From Akkermansia sp. (GTDB lineage Bacteria; Verrucomicrobiota; Verrucomicrobiia; Verrucomicrobiales; Akkermansiaceae): DNA of 64,000 nt. The notes beneath the pieces were generated by a model. It did no database searches. It was not told the origin of the DNA and worked only from the letters and a program-made list of their open reading frames with translations. The position numbers and the translations under genes were made by a program. The DNA lies in the NCBI GenBank assembly GCA_017398765.1, contig JAFQEY010000035.1, forward strand, positions 18,477 through 82,476, in the 5' to 3' direction. This document shows, piece after piece, positions 25,321 through 35,418 of the stretch; within the stretch, counting starts at the first letter, position 1, and every line of letters begins with the position of its first letter.

Positions 25321-26919
25321 ATGCTTATCTGGCTTATTCTTATACCTGTGATTGCGGCCGCACTGATCGGTCTGCTGCGCACGCCGGGTCGCTTAACGGC
25401 GATAACGGCAGCCGCCGTCATGCTTGTGTTGGGCGTGGGAGCCATACTGTGCTCCATCCTCTGCCCGGAATGCAGCAAAGCCTGCCTCTCCACCGTCTGC
25501 GGCACGAAGATTCAGTTCACGCTCGGGCTGCCTTTCAGCAAAATCATGGTGCTGCTGGCACTGCTGGTGACCCTGGCAGCCACCATCGGTATGAAAGCAC
25601 CGAACAAGGACGCCGAGCGCAGCTGGAGCATTTCCTCCCTGCTGCTTTCCGCCGGTGCCATCGGCGCATTCATGTCCGACAACATCATCGCCTTCTACGG
25701 CTTCCACGAGCTGGCACTCATCCCCACCTTCATCATGATTGGCTGCTATGGGCGCGGCGACCGCCGCTCCATCGCCTGGACCGCTACGGTGTATCTGGGT
25801 CTTGCCTCCATGGTGCTGCTGGCAGGTCTGCTGCTGCTCTGCACCCAGATGAACGCCTGGACCTTCACAGCTTTGAAAACATCCGTGGCTTCCGGCATGC
25901 CCAGCACGCCCTGCCTGATTGCCGGGCTGCTGATAGTGGGCTTCGGCACACTGGTGTCGCTCTTCCCCTTCCACACTTGGGCAGCTCCGGCCTACGCCAG
26001 TGCTCCGGCCCCCATCGCCATGCTGCATGCGGGTGTGCTCAAGAAGTTCGGTCTGTACGGACTCTTCACGCTGGCAGAAGCTTTCGGTTCCCGCTGCGGG
26101 GAGCTCTTCGGCAGCTGGAACAACCTGCTGCTGTTGCTTCTGCTGGGCAACATCCTGTGGGTGGGCTACGTGACCGTCTCTCAGACGCGGCTGGATGACA
26201 TGCTCGGTAACTCCTCCGTCATGCACATGGGCTACATCTTCCTGGCCTTTGCCGCCGTCATCGCTGACAAGGGCAACAACATCCTGGCCTATCAGGGTGC
26301 AGCCGTGCTGATGCTGGCACACGGTCTGACCATCGCCATGCTCTTCCTGCTCACCGGGCAGATTGAGAGCCAGACCCGCACACTGGAGCTCGACTCCATG
26401 GGTGGGCTTGCCCGCAAGCTGCCGCTGCTGGGCTTCCTGTTCGGGCTGGCCGGCATGGCTTCCATCGGTCTGCCGCTGCTCGCCAACTTCGCCGGGGAGT
26501 ACACCATCTTTGTCTCCTGTTTCGCGAACTGGAAGACGGGAGCCACCGCCGCCACAGCCGGCTGTGATGTGCTCACCTGCTGCATTAACTGGCTCAATGC
26601 TCTTCCCTGGGGCATTGGCTGCGTGTTTACCTGGATGTTCAACGGAATCAGCAGCGGACTGAGTGCCATTGCCTCCGTGTTCGGCGGACTGGGAGCCGTG
26701 CAGCTGACACTGGTATTTGCCCTGTGGGGTCTGGTCATCAGTGCCATCTACATGCTGCGAGCTTTCCGCAACATCTTTGAGAGCGAGATTGGGCACACCT
26801 CCGAACGCGCCACGAAGCTGAGCTGCGCTGATATCATCTCTGCCGGATTCCTGGCACTCTTCATCGTGCTGTTCGGCATCGCCCCGCAGCTGCTTAAGCC
26901 GCTTATGAACCTCATCTGA
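25321..26919 (+). CDS. nuoM: NADH-quinone oxidoreductase subunit M
   Basis: 532 aa antiporter-like subunit. It keeps FYGFHELALIPTFIMIGCYG with the conserved Glu, FPFHTWAAPAYASAPAPIAM, HAGVLKKFGLYG and the segment RLDDMLGNSSVMHMGYI. It sits between NuoL and NuoN in the membrane arm and pumps protons during NADH oxidation. The gene follows nuoL by 21 bp. Confidence 0.96.
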   Translation: MLIWLILIPVIAAALIGLLRTPGRLTAITAAAVMLVLGVGAILCSILCPECSKACLSTVCGTKIQFTLGLPFSKIMVLLALLVTLAATIGMKAPNKDAERSWSISSLLLSAGAIGAFMSDNIIAFYGFHELALIPTFIMIGCYGRGDRRSIAWTATVYLGLASMVLLAGLLLLCTQMNAWTFTALKTSVASGMPSTPCLIAGLLIVGFGTLVSLFPFHTWAAPAYASAPAPIAMLHAGVLKKFGLYGLFTLAEAFGSRCGELFGSWNNLLLLLLLGNILWVGYVTVSQTRLDDMLGNSSVMHMGYIFLAFAAVIADKGNNILAYQGAAVLMLAHGLTIAMLFLLTGQIESQTRTLELDSMGGLARKLPLLGFLFGLAGMASIGLPLLANFAGEYTIFVSCFANWKTGATAATAGCDVLTCCINWLNALPWGIGCVFTWMFNGISSGLSAIASVFGGLGAVQLTLVFALWGLVISAIYMLRAFRNIFESEIGHTSERATKLSCADIISAGFLALFIVLFGIAPQLLKPLMNLI

Positions 26920-26938
26920 ACCACCACCCGATAACAAT

Positions 26939-28444
26939 ATGAACGACATTGCAACATACTGCTCGGCAACCTACACCTGGGCTCAGTTCACGCCGGCCTT
27001 CATCCTCATCGGGGTGGCTGCGGTTCTGCTCATGGCAGATACCTTTATCAAAGCCCTGCCCAAGCGCGCCTATGCGGTTACAGCCGCCCTGAGTGTTCTG
27101 CTGGTAGGCTGCTACACCGTCAGCGGTGAGCACACCAATGCTTACAGCTTCCTGGCATGCCTTGCCACCGGGCTGAGCATCCTGGTTGCCTATGACTACA
27201 CCAAAGTAAGCTGCGCCTCCATCGCCGGGGGAACAAGTGACGAAGGCACGGGCGAATTTTACGCCCTGCCGCTGGTGGCATGCGCCGGCATCCTCTGCCT
27301 CACGCAGGCTGCCGACCTCATTATGATCTTTGTAAGTCTGGAGGTGGTCACGCTGACCTCCTACGTGCTGGCGGGTTATTTCCGCCGCAATCAGGGTTCC
27401 ATTGAGGCCGGCATCAAGTATCTGGTGCTGGGTGCCATGAGCACGGGTATCCTCGTATTCGGCGCAGCCTGGTATTTCGGCATGACCGGCACGTTTATTC
27501 TGGATTCCGACGTTGTCATCAAAACACTCAGTGGCAGCGTAGCCTCCGGCACGGTCGCCATCGGCTTCCTGATGTCCGTGGCACTGCTCTTCCTGGGGGC
27601 TTTCTTCAAGGTGGGTGCCGCGCCCATGCACGTGTGGATTCCCGATGTGTACCAGGGTGCCCCCACCCCCACCACTACATTCCTGGCAGTTGCCTCCAAG
27701 ACAGCGGGTTTTGCCCTGCTCTGCGCATTGGTAGTGCCTTTCCGTAGTAAGTTGTTGGCCATTCCCGGTACACACGTGGCAGACATGCTCGTGAACGTCT
27801 TTGCCGTCGTGGCAGGTGCCACCCTGCTGATTGGTAACCTTGGGGCTCTTTTCCAGAGCAACGCCAAGCGCCTGCTGGGCTACTCCTCCATCGGGCAGGC
27901 CGGGTTCATTCTCGTGTTCTTCTTGAATCTGAATCCGCCTGATTTCCTTAAGATAAGCGAGCATCTGAGTGGGCCTGTGGAAGTGCTCACCTACAAATAC
28001 CTGCTGGCCTACACCCTGGCTACTGTGGCAGCTTTCTTCGCCATCGCCATGGTACGTACTCAGCGCGGCAGTGAGGAAATCTCCGCATTCCGCGGGCTGG
28101 GCAAAACCAACCCCCGCACAGCTTTCCTCATCGTTGTCAGCTTTGCCTCTCTGGCAGGTGTACCGCTGACCATGGGCTTCATGGTGAAGATGGCCTCGTT
28201 CTTTGCGCTGGTGGGAGCCATGCAGTCCTGGACGTATCTGGTGTGGTTGCTGCCCATTATGATACTGACCGCCACTGCCGGCTTCTACTACTACTTCAAG
28301 ATTATCCGCGCCATGTACTGGGAAAAGCCGCAGTCCGGAGACAAACCGCTCTGCGTGCCTTTCTGCACGGCCTGTGTGATGACCGCCTGCGCCATTGCCC
28401 TCATCGTATTGGGCACATGGCCGCTCCTCACTGCGTTCAAATAA
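26939..28444 (+). CDS. nuoN: NADH-quinone oxidoreductase subunit N
   Basis: 501 aa antiporter-like subunit, last gene of the operon. Conserved segments are IFVSLEVVTLTSYVLAGYFR, SIEAGIKYLVLGAMSTGILV, FKVGAAPMHVWIPDVYQGAP and NAKRLLGYSSIGQAGF. A strong rho-independent terminator follows 24 bp after the stop, so nuoD to nuoN form one transcription unit. Confidence 0.97.
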   Translation: MNDIATYCSATYTWAQFTPAFILIGVAAVLLMADTFIKALPKRAYAVTAALSVLLVGCYTVSGEHTNAYSFLACLATGLSILVAYDYTKVSCASIAGGTSDEGTGEFYALPLVACAGILCLTQAADLIMIFVSLEVVTLTSYVLAGYFRRNQGSIEAGIKYLVLGAMSTGILVFGAAWYFGMTGTFILDSDVVIKTLSGSVASGTVAIGFLMSVALLFLGAFFKVGAAPMHVWIPDVYQGAPTPTTTFLAVASKTAGFALLCALVVPFRSKLLAIPGTHVADMLVNVFAVVAGATLLIGNLGALFQSNAKRLLGYSSIGQAGFILVFFLNLNPPDFLKISEHLSGPVEVLTYKYLLAYTLATVAAFFAIAMVRTQRGSEEISAFRGLGKTNPRTAFLIVVSFASLAGVPLTMGFMVKMASFFALVGAMQSWTYLVWLLPIMILTATAGFYYYFKIIRAMYWEKPQSGDKPLCVPFCTACVMTACAIALIVLGTWPLLTAFK

Positions 28445-28468
28445 GAGAAGAACCAGAACCATTCTCCG

Positions 28469-28505
28469 CTCCCCGCCGTATACTGAATACGGCGGGGAGT
28501 TTTTC
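28469..28505 (+). terminator. Terminator of the nuo operon
   Basis: Perfect 13-bp stem CTCCCCGCCGTAT/ATACGGCGGGGAG with a 5-nt loop, followed by TTTTTC. Confidence 0.92.
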
Positions 28506-28845
28506 TAACGACACCCCCGCCCGGCGCATCGCATACCTTATGCGCAAATTACTTCTCCTCACCGGCGTTCCATTGTGAGCCAATGGCTGCTCTCTTCAGC
28601 CCACAGAAGTGCCTCCTGCGCAACTGAGCCGCTGTGGCTGACCCGCATCAGCCCGCTCCTGGCCTTGGAGGGCTTATTTCTGCACACGAGGACACCCTGC
28701 GCAGCCTGCGGCACATGGATGGGCCGTTTAATTTCTCCCAAGCCCTTTTCTGTAGCATTACCCTGACCGCCCCTCTTGCCCCGGGCACCCTGATTCCCAA
28801 TGTTCTGTTCTCCTTTTTACCTACTTCTCCACACCGGACTTAAAC
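28506..28845. other. Gene-free stretch between nuo terminator and a convergent gene
   Basis: Only short overlapping ORFs without recognisable starts, signal peptides or motifs. Nothing supported. Confidence 0.5.
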
Positions 28846-30336
28846 TCAATGCATCCACCCCATCATGAGGAAATTCTGAGAGTTGACACACTGCGGCTCT
28901 CCGCCCTCTTTCCCGGTAAACCAAATTTGCCAACGAGAGCCATAATACTCACTCCAATCACCACTATACACCGTATTCCAACGATCCGAAGAGATGATAC
29001 GGCAGACATTTCCCAGACGCTTCTCCGGGAGGAAACGTTTGCTGAAACGAATTCTTTTCCCCGTGGTGTATTCCTCGGCACGCAGCTCAAAAGTTCCCTC
29101 CGGGTAATCAGCCGGAATCACCATCAACATCTTGTATGTACCGGCACCATCGTCCCAAAGACAGACAAAAGGCTGATCCGGTAGCGGCGGCAACAAAGAA
29201 TCCAACTGCCCGCGCGTAGGATTCTGTGCCAGCGGAGACAATTCCGCATCCAAACGCTTGAGCAACGGCTTCACACTTCGTAACCACTTGGGCAGCGTTT
29301 CCGCCTCCGGATGGCTCGTGGCATAATGCCAGGGCTTGTAGGCCACCCCCCATCCATTGGGCAGTTCCACCCGCCACTTTCCTTCCGGTGTATCAGCATA
29401 GGTATATGTACCGGAGGGAGTAGAAAACTTATCTTGCAGCTCAGCCCGGCAGAGGCAGGACTGCGGGTCATTTTCATGGAACAGATAGATATTGCTATGA
29501 TGCGCCAACGCCGCCGACTGGAATCGTGGATTCACCGCCTCCGCATACAGGGCTCTGAGCAAATACTCCTGCAGCAGCTCCGGATATTCCTGAGCCAGCT
29601 TCCACAGATGCGGTGCCTCCGCTCCGGCATCCACCCCTCGCTCCGTGAGCTCTCGCAGGTTTTCCTGCTCCAGCTTATCTTCCTCTTTCCACATCAGCTC
29701 ACAATATCGAACGAACAAGTCGTGACGCAGCAACGCCTCTGCTTTATTCTGCTCCCCCACCGGTTCATCTAGTTTTTGTTTCAACTGTTTCAATTCCTCA
29801 CTCATTCGCTCCTCCGTCAGCAAGGGTTCCGGATCCGGCAGCGGTGGCAGTTCCGGGCGCAGGGCCCGCAGCTGTTGCACCCTTTCAGAAAACTCTTCAT
29901 CATCAAAAAACGTCATATCCCGCGGCACCACAAAATCCACATCTTCCGGGATATCCAGCCCCTTGGCAAAGGTATCCCCCGGTCCGGCAAGAGCAAGCAT
30001 AAACAGCCCTATCGCCACCAAACACGCCACGATTGCGGCGCAAGCACTGCTCCCCCACCCCAGTGCCAAACTCCCCCACTTTTTCGCACGAATCCACTTC
30101 ACGGTCATGACAATAAGCCACACCGGCACCATCAACCCCAGTAGAACGGAACCCAAAAACTCCACCGCTGCCACATACGACAGCCATGCCGGGACATCCA
30201 CATCTGCATTCATCTCGGCATAGCTCAGCCCCCAGGATAAGCCCAGAAACAGCAGAACACCCACCGCTGCCACCGTTGGCAGCTTCCAACTACTACGCAG
30301 AAACCCACCCACTACCTTTCCTATTGAATGCCACAT
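28846..30336 (-). CDS. Hypothetical membrane protein with coiled-coil and C-terminal globular domain
   Basis: 496 aa, not recognised. Three hydrophobic segments lie in the first 120 residues (AAVGVLLFLGLSWGL; FLGSVLLGLMVPVWLIVMTV; AIVACLVAIGLFMLALAG). A Glu/Lys-rich helical stretch (about 170-240, probable coiled coil) and a soluble C-terminal half with many Trp and Pro residues follow. The topology suggests a membrane-anchored protein with a large domain on one side. It stands alone on the minus strand, divergent from the secreted protein gene at 30435. Confidence 0.6.
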   Translation of the reverse strand: MWHSIGKVVGGFLRSSWKLPTVAAVGVLLFLGLSWGLSYAEMNADVDVPAWLSYVAAVEFLGSVLLGLMVPVWLIVMTVKWIRAKKWGSLALGWGSSACAAIVACLVAIGLFMLALAGPGDTFAKGLDIPEDVDFVVPRDMTFFDDEEFSERVQQLRALRPELPPLPDPEPLLTEERMSEELKQLKQKLDEPVGEQNKAEALLRHDLFVRYCELMWKEEDKLEQENLRELTERGVDAGAEAPHLWKLAQEYPELLQEYLLRALYAEAVNPRFQSAALAHHSNIYLFHENDPQSCLCRAELQDKFSTPSGTYTYADTPEGKWRVELPNGWGVAYKPWHYATSHPEAETLPKWLRSVKPLLKRLDAELSPLAQNPTRGQLDSLLPPLPDQPFVCLWDDGAGTYKMLMVIPADYPEGTFELRAEEYTTGKRIRFSKRFLPEKRLGNVCRIISSDRWNTVYSGDWSEYYGSRWQIWFTGKEGGEPQCVNSQNFLMMGWMH

Positions 30337-30396
30337 ACTGATATTCTAAATCAAAGCATTTGCAATAACAAGTCAAATTCAACGCCTAACTTTATC

Positions 30397-30425
30397 TTGA
30401 TTCTGTATTACCAAGCTGCTATACT
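30397..30425 (+). promoter_or_regulatory. Promoter of the secreted hypothetical protein gene
   Basis: TTGATT, 17-nt spacer, TATACT (30420-30425). Only 9 nt separate the -10 box from the ATG at 30435, so the mRNA should be almost leaderless. Confidence 0.7.
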
Positions 30426-30434
30426 GAGCGCGCC

Positions 30435-31178
30435 ATGAATAAACTCCCTTTATGCATTACCCTGTTGATGAGCATTTCCGGTTTCGGCATAGCTGCAGAT
30501 GCTCCCACTGCTACCCTGTACTCACTTACTCGAGTGTTTGAGGAAAAGAAAGAAGCTGCTCAGAAGTCCGAGAGCATGTTCCATTTCTTCAAAGAACAAC
30601 CTGCACTCCAAATTACATGGAAACTCCATGCCCCGCCAGAACAGAGCATCATCAGTGTTAAACCCGGAGATATCAGCATTACTGACACCTCCGGCACCAC
30701 GCTGGAATGGAGCTCCGGCAATCTTCCTTTCTCCAACAAGGAGGGTAAACTTGTATCCATCGACATCGATACCCAACCCAAGGGAGATTGGATTGAAATC
30801 AAGGGAAATCTTTCTGCTTCTGTAGCCAAAGGCTCCACCAAACAGCCGGCACAGACGGTTAAATCCGGCGAAAAAGGCAAACTCAACATTAAAGGGCTTA
30901 ACATTTCCTATGAATGGGAAGAAGATGAAAATATTCAGTTCTCCATGTCCGACAAAGACAACGCCAGGGTGGCCGATATCCGATTCAGAACTAAATCCGG
31001 TCAGATAGTCAAGGTAAACGGAACCACCCTATGGAGCGGCATGAAAGAAATAACATTAGGCTACAGCCTTGACACCGATGAAAAAGAAGTCAGTGTCGTT
31101 GTCACCACTTACGAAGATCCCACCACCATCACCATTCCGCTCAATATGAAGGTTGGGTTCAGTGGCGTGCAAAAGTAA
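30435..31178 (+). CDS. Hypothetical secreted protein
   Basis: 247 aa with a clear signal peptide (MNKLPLCITLLMSISGFGIA, cleavage about residue 20-21). The mature part is hydrophilic with many beta-strand-like segments (KGDWIEIKGNLSASV, ADIRFRTKSGQIVKVNGTTL, EKEVSVVVTTYEDPTTITI), which suggests an immunoglobulin-like or jelly-roll periplasmic domain; no cysteines in the mature part. I do not recognise the family. A well-formed promoter directly precedes it, so it is a separate unit. Confidence 0.65.
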   Translation: MNKLPLCITLLMSISGFGIAADAPTATLYSLTRVFEEKKEAAQKSESMFHFFKEQPALQITWKLHAPPEQSIISVKPGDISITDTSGTTLEWSSGNLPFSNKEGKLVSIDIDTQPKGDWIEIKGNLSASVAKGSTKQPAQTVKSGEKGKLNIKGLNISYEWEEDENIQFSMSDKDNARVADIRFRTKSGQIVKVNGTTLWSGMKEITLGYSLDTDEKEVSVVVTTYEDPTTITIPLNMKVGFSGVQK

Positions 31179-31505
31179 ATATCCCCACCTCCGCTCACGC
31201 AAAACCGTGGCGGTAAAATAGCGGTCGGCAGAATCCGGCAGCAAGGCCACAATGGTTCTGCCCGCATTCTCCGACCGCTCGCTTTATTCAGCGATATTGT
31301 CACCCGAATAATTCTTCTACAGAACATAAACAAATATAAAGCTATATAAGATAATTTTATTGAATTTCATTATATTTTACTTAATTTGCATGGGTGTACA
31401 ATACCATGGGACAGGGCATACTGAGCATCATTCCCTTAACAATTAGTCTGTTTGCCCATTAACATCTCGACTAACCCGGCAGATTCCGGCAGGATATAGC
31501 GCGGC
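31179..31505. other. Intergenic region upstream of the catalase gene
   Basis: No ORF. It contains an AGCGGTCGG/CCGACCGCT inverted repeat (about 31221-31274) and then a very AT-rich stretch (31325-31400). A TATAGC hexamer ends 5 nt before the catalase ATG but lacks a convincing -35 box. No PerR/OxyR-type site could be recognised. Confidence 0.4.
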
Positions 31506-32957
31506 ATGAAGCAAAATCAGAAATTAACCACAGCAGCCGGAGTTCCGGTGCCGGATAACAACAACAGCCTGACCGCCGGAGCCCGCGGGCCACAACTGAT
31601 GCAGGACGTGTGGTATCTGGAGAAGATTGGACATTTCAACCGAGAGGTCATACCGGAACGCCGCATGCACGCCAAGGGAGCCGGGGCATTCGGCATCTTT
31701 CGCGTCACACAGGACATCACGCGCTACACTCGCGCCGCCCTGTTCAATCGTATCGGCAAGGAAACACCCGTCTTTGCCCGATTCTCCACCGTGGCGGGTG
31801 AACGCGGAGCGGCGGACGCAGAACGGGATATCCGCGGCTTTGCCGTCAAATTCTACACAGAAGAAGGAAACTGGGACCTGGTAGGCAACAACACCCCCGT
31901 CTTTTTTCTCCGCGACCCGCTCAAGTTTCCGGATCTGAACCACGCCATCAAGCGAGACCCCCGCACCGGGCTCACCAACCCCACGTCCAACTGGGATTTC
32001 TGGACAAGTCTGCCGGAAGCCTTTCACCAGATTACCATCTCCATGAGTGACCGAGGCATACCGGACGGCTACCGCCACATGCACGGCTTCGGCAGTCACG
32101 CCTTTTCCATGGTCAATGCAAAACAGCAACGGGTGTGGGTCAAGTTCCACTGGGTATGCCAACAGGGTATCCGCAATCTTACCGATGCCCAGGCCGCTGA
32201 AATCATTGCCCATGACCGCGACAGCTCCACACGCGACCTCTTCAACGCCATTGAGCGCGGTGACTACCCGCGTTGGAAACTCTGTATTCAGGTCATGACT
32301 CAGGAGCAGGCCCGGCATACGGCATACAATCCTTTTGACCTCACTAAAGTCTGGCCTCATACGGATTTCCCGCTCATCGAAGTCGGGGAAATGGAGCTCA
32401 ACCGCAACCCGGAAAACTACTTTGCCGATGTGGAGCAGGCTGCATTCAACCCGGCCAACATTGTACCCGGTATCGGCTTTTCACCGGACAAGATGCTGCA
32501 GGGGCGGCTCTTTGCCTATGGTGATGCCCAGCGATACCGGCTTGGGGTCAACCACATGCAAATTCCGGTCAACCGCCCGCGCTGCCCCTACCACTCATAC
32601 CACAAAGACGGACAAATGCGCACGGATGGCAACAACGGAGCCGCCGTCAACTATGAACCCAACAGCTTCGGTGAGTGGCAGGAACAGCCGGAATTCCGCG
32701 AGCCCCCCATCCCGGTGGACGGAGAGGGAGAGCACTGGGATTTTCACGCAGATGATGCGGACTACTACTCCCAGCCCCGCACCCTGTTCCGGCTCATGAC
32801 CCTCGCCCAACAGCAGGCCCTCTTCGCCAACACCGCCCGCGCCATGGCCACCGTGCCGGAGTTCATCAAACGCCGCCACATCGACCACTGCCTCGCCTGC
32901 GACCCGGCCTACGGCAAAGGCGTTGCCAAGGCGATGGGTATCACTCTGCCGCTGTAA
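31506..32957 (+). CDS. katA: Monofunctional heme catalase
   Basis: 483 aa, the size of small-subunit (clade 3) catalases. It converts hydrogen peroxide to water and oxygen. Catalytic residues are visible: His55 in [13 protein letters not shown], Asn128 in [13 protein letters not shown], and the proximal heme ligand Tyr338 in [33 protein letters not shown] is also typical. It probably supports oxygen tolerance in a mucus-layer bacterium. Its stop codon is only 21 bp from the end of the convergent rdrB gene. Confidence 0.97.
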   Translation: MKQNQKLTTAAGVPVPDNNNSLTAGARGPQLMQDVWYLEKIGHFNREVIPERRMHAKGAGAFGIFRVTQDITRYTRAALFNRIGKETPVFARFSTVAGERGAADAERDIRGFAVKFYTEEGNWDLVGNNTPVFFLRDPLKFPDLNHAIKRDPRTGLTNPTSNWDFWTSLPEAFHQITISMSDRGIPDGYRHMHGFGSHAFSMVNAKQQRVWVKFHWVCQQGIRNLTDAQAAEIIAHDRDSSTRDLFNAIERGDYPRWKLCIQVMTQEQARHTAYNPFDLTKVWPHTDFPLIEVGEMELNRNPENYFADVEQAAFNPANIVPGIGFSPDKMLQGRLFAYGDAQRYRLGVNHMQIPVNRPRCPYHSYHKDGQMRTDGNNGAAVNYEPNSFGEWQEQPEFREPPIPVDGEGEHWDFHADDADYYSQPRTLFRLMTLAQQQALFANTARAMATVPEFIKRRHIDHCLACDPAYGKGVAKAMGITLPL

Positions 32958-32971
32958 CAAGCTCAGGCATA

Positions 32972-33006
32972 CATGAACTCAAAACCCACGCGGTTCTGAG
33001 TTCATG
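32972..33006. other. Inverted repeat spanning the rdrB stop codon
   Basis: 14-nt arms (CATGAACTCAAAAC at 32972-32985 and GTTCTGAGTTCATG at 32993-33006). They pair fully only in the minus-strand RNA, with one G-U pair. The 5' arm is the last rdrB codons and the loop contains the end of the ORF. No T-run follows. Confidence 0.5.
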
Positions 33007-35393
33007 CTTTCTGCCACCGTTGGCCAATCCACAAACTCGAAAGCTTCATTCTTTACAATTTTCTCACGGAAGGAATACACCCTCCCGGCATGATTCAGGA
33101 GCTTGATATAAGACATGCAATCTGCCGGGGTAAGCCCCAAAACACGCAGATTAGCGTAAATGTGGTAAAATTCATTTTTAATATCTGTAACAAAGATACC
33201 GGGGTCATCTGACCCTATGCACACCGTCATCACTTCATCTCCCGGCAAGGCATGCCCCTTCAACCCCAACCACCGTAAAATGTGGTGCTGCCGCATGTCC
33301 CGATACTGGCTGATGCGCACATTGCTGACCGGCAAAGCCTCCAGCACCACATCACGCTCATTGATGAGTTTCTGCACTCTCTGCTGCAGAAGCAACAGAA
33401 TTTCCGTATTCAGGAAATCCCGTTTCACCTCCACCAGCTTATCCTGTTCCGCTATGGAATCCCTATCATACAGCCAGTGGCGGAATAATTTTAACCCACA
33501 TATCCCCCGCTCCTTACGAAACGTCATGGCGTACATGTCCTCCGGATCCGGCGACCAGCAATCATCGCTTGATGCGTCAAGCGCAAAGTCCAAACTCTTC
33601 GGGTCCAGACATCTCGCACTGTAAAAAGCCGAAAGAGAGTGGACATGAACATCCAAATCAGTATTCTCCCGCTTAAAAATCTTCATCGCAACATGCAGCA
33701 TCGCCTGCTCGATTTTGAGAATATCCATGTGGTTGCACTCCAGCAATAACTTCCGCACAAAAATGAGATCCAGCAACCAATCCCCCTGCCGCATTACCAC
33801 CATCTCCGGCATATCCTCTCGCCACCTATCCGGCGAGATACCAATAGCCGTGGCATGACCTATGCGATTTCCCTGCCTGAGCTCCAGAAATTCAAGTCCC
33901 TCATGAACAGCGCGTATCCCACTGATAAGATGGTAAAAATCCTCCCCGCAATGGTAAGTTCTGTAGCTGATACCCGTCTCCCTTTCAAACAAACGAAACA
34001 CCGGGGCCATCACATCTGGCGGGCACTGCATCTCATTCCCGGCACCGTCAATACTTATCCCCACATCACACAATTGGCTTATATGCTCCACATACCACAC
34101 CAAGCGCCTGCACTCCATTTCCAGCCGGCGGCGTACACCGCCATAGCGCTCCACACAGACACAATTATCATGCATCACGACCACACGGCTCGCTCTTTTC
34201 AGAAAGTGAATTGTCACGATGAACCTGGGGGTCACCCCTGCCCTTTCCGCACAACATTCTCTCCATATCTTCTCCAGGCGCACCCCCATCCGGCAGAAAA
34301 TATCCGGGCTGATGCGAATCTCAATACATGATTTATCAGTAACAGAGCAGCGGTCCAACACCTGCCGGAACGCATTGTGATAATACACATCCAAAGAAGT
34401 TCCGAGACAGGCATAGTGCGCACGAACCTGAAAATACTCAAACCCTTTGTTTGCTTCATTCATGCGGCACAACTGCAAATAGTCATTTTGAATGAGCAAA
34501 TATAAGTGCGCAAAAAACAGAATACCCTCAATATCCTGAATATTCTTATCCACCAACTCAAACAGCGTTTCCCACAAAACCAACTCCTGCTGCGCCAGTT
34601 CATCCCCACTTACATGATGCACACATGCAGGGATAACTGCCGGTGCAAGACCATCATCATTCACAAAATCACGGTAAAGCTGATGCATCCGTTCAACCAC
34701 CCGCGGGGCATCATTCTCATCATTCAGGCTCAACAGCTCATAACGCAGCAACCTGGCCAGCCTCATCCGCCGGCTCATCTCCGTCATGGTCAACTCCGGA
34801 TGAACAGCTGTGTAAAGCACCTGCATATTTCTCTTCTTAAACCGCATGATATGGTGCTCGTATGCCGAAAGATTATTCAACGCCTCCAACCATGAAATCT
34901 CCGGAGGCATGCAGGCATGCAAATGCAGGTGACACTCACTCAATCCCTCGCGCTGGATGTAATCCGCCATACAAGAGGAATAGGGATGCACCGGCGTACG
35001 CCGCAAATGCATACCCTCCCGGTGCAGTACCCAGAACTTCACAGGCTGCATCGACATCCGACCTCTTAAATTTTGCCAACGGGCAAAGATTTCATGAGAA
35101 CGAATGTAAAGGTGCCTGTTGCGCACACACAGGTACTCATTGCCCACAAAATCAAGAGCACTCAGAAGAATGTGCACAGATTCCTCACAAAACTTCCGCC
35201 AACGCTGAACAAACACATGCCGGGGGCGGCGCGAATCATGTTGCAGACTCGCCACTTCCGCCCATTCCTGCCAGAAATCATGCGGCGTTTTTCTTCCCGT
35301 AAAAAACTCCTTATAATAATCTTTCCGCAACAAAGCATTGGTTGCGACGGGGTTGGACAACAGGAATACGGATAAGGTTGAAATAATGGACAT
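32979..35393 (-). CDS. rdrB: RdrB, adenosine deaminase subunit of a RADAR anti-phage system
   Basis: 804 aa, the length of RADAR RdrB and about twice a metabolic adenosine deaminase. Zinc and catalytic motifs of the deaminase superfamily are spread along it: HLHLH (155-159), HCGED (481-485), GHA (512-514), EALPVSN (685-691) and SDDP (728-731). RdrB converts adenosine or ATP species to inosine forms, and with RdrA stops phage propagation by altering RNA or nucleotide pools. It starts 25 bp after the rdrA stop, so the two form one operon. No accessory rdrC/rdrD gene is adjacent. The family call rests on length, motif order and the partner gene. Confidence 0.85.
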   Translation of the reverse strand: MSIISTLSVFLLSNPVATNALLRKDYYKEFFTGRKTPHDFWQEWAEVASLQHDSRRPRHVFVQRWRKFCEESVHILLSALDFVGNEYLCVRNRHLYIRSHEIFARWQNLRGRMSMQPVKFWVLHREGMHLRRTPVHPYSSCMADYIQREGLSECHLHLHACMPPEISWLEALNNLSAYEHHIMRFKKRNMQVLYTAVHPELTMTEMSRRMRLARLLRYELLSLNDENDAPRVVERMHQLYRDFVNDDGLAPAVIPACVHHVSGDELAQQELVLWETLFELVDKNIQDIEGILFFAHLYLLIQNDYLQLCRMNEANKGFEYFQVRAHYACLGTSLDVYYHNAFRQVLDRCSVTDKSCIEIRISPDIFCRMGVRLEKIWRECCAERAGVTPRFIVTIHFLKRASRVVVMHDNCVCVERYGGVRRRLEMECRRLVWYVEHISQLCDVGISIDGAGNEMQCPPDVMAPVFRLFERETGISYRTYHCGEDFYHLISGIRAVHEGLEFLELRQGNRIGHATAIGISPDRWREDMPEMVVMRQGDWLLDLIFVRKLLLECNHMDILKIEQAMLHVAMKIFKRENTDLDVHVHSLSAFYSARCLDPKSLDFALDASSDDCWSPDPEDMYAMTFRKERGICGLKLFRHWLYDRDSIAEQDKLVEVKRDFLNTEILLLLQQRVQKLINERDVVLEALPVSNVRISQYRDMRQHHILRWLGLKGHALPGDEVMTVCIGSDDPGIFVTDIKNEFYHIYANLRVLGLTPADCMSYIKLLNHAGRVYSFREKIVKNEAFEFVDWPTVAESMNSEPRGF

Positions 35394-35418
35394 ATACCTG
35401 TATTATTTCGTCTCAGCC

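Noticed and set aside
28559..28843. Small ORFs on both strands between nuoN and the gene at 28846
   Set aside because: Mutually overlapping, with no ribosome-binding or promoter signal and no recognisable protein features.
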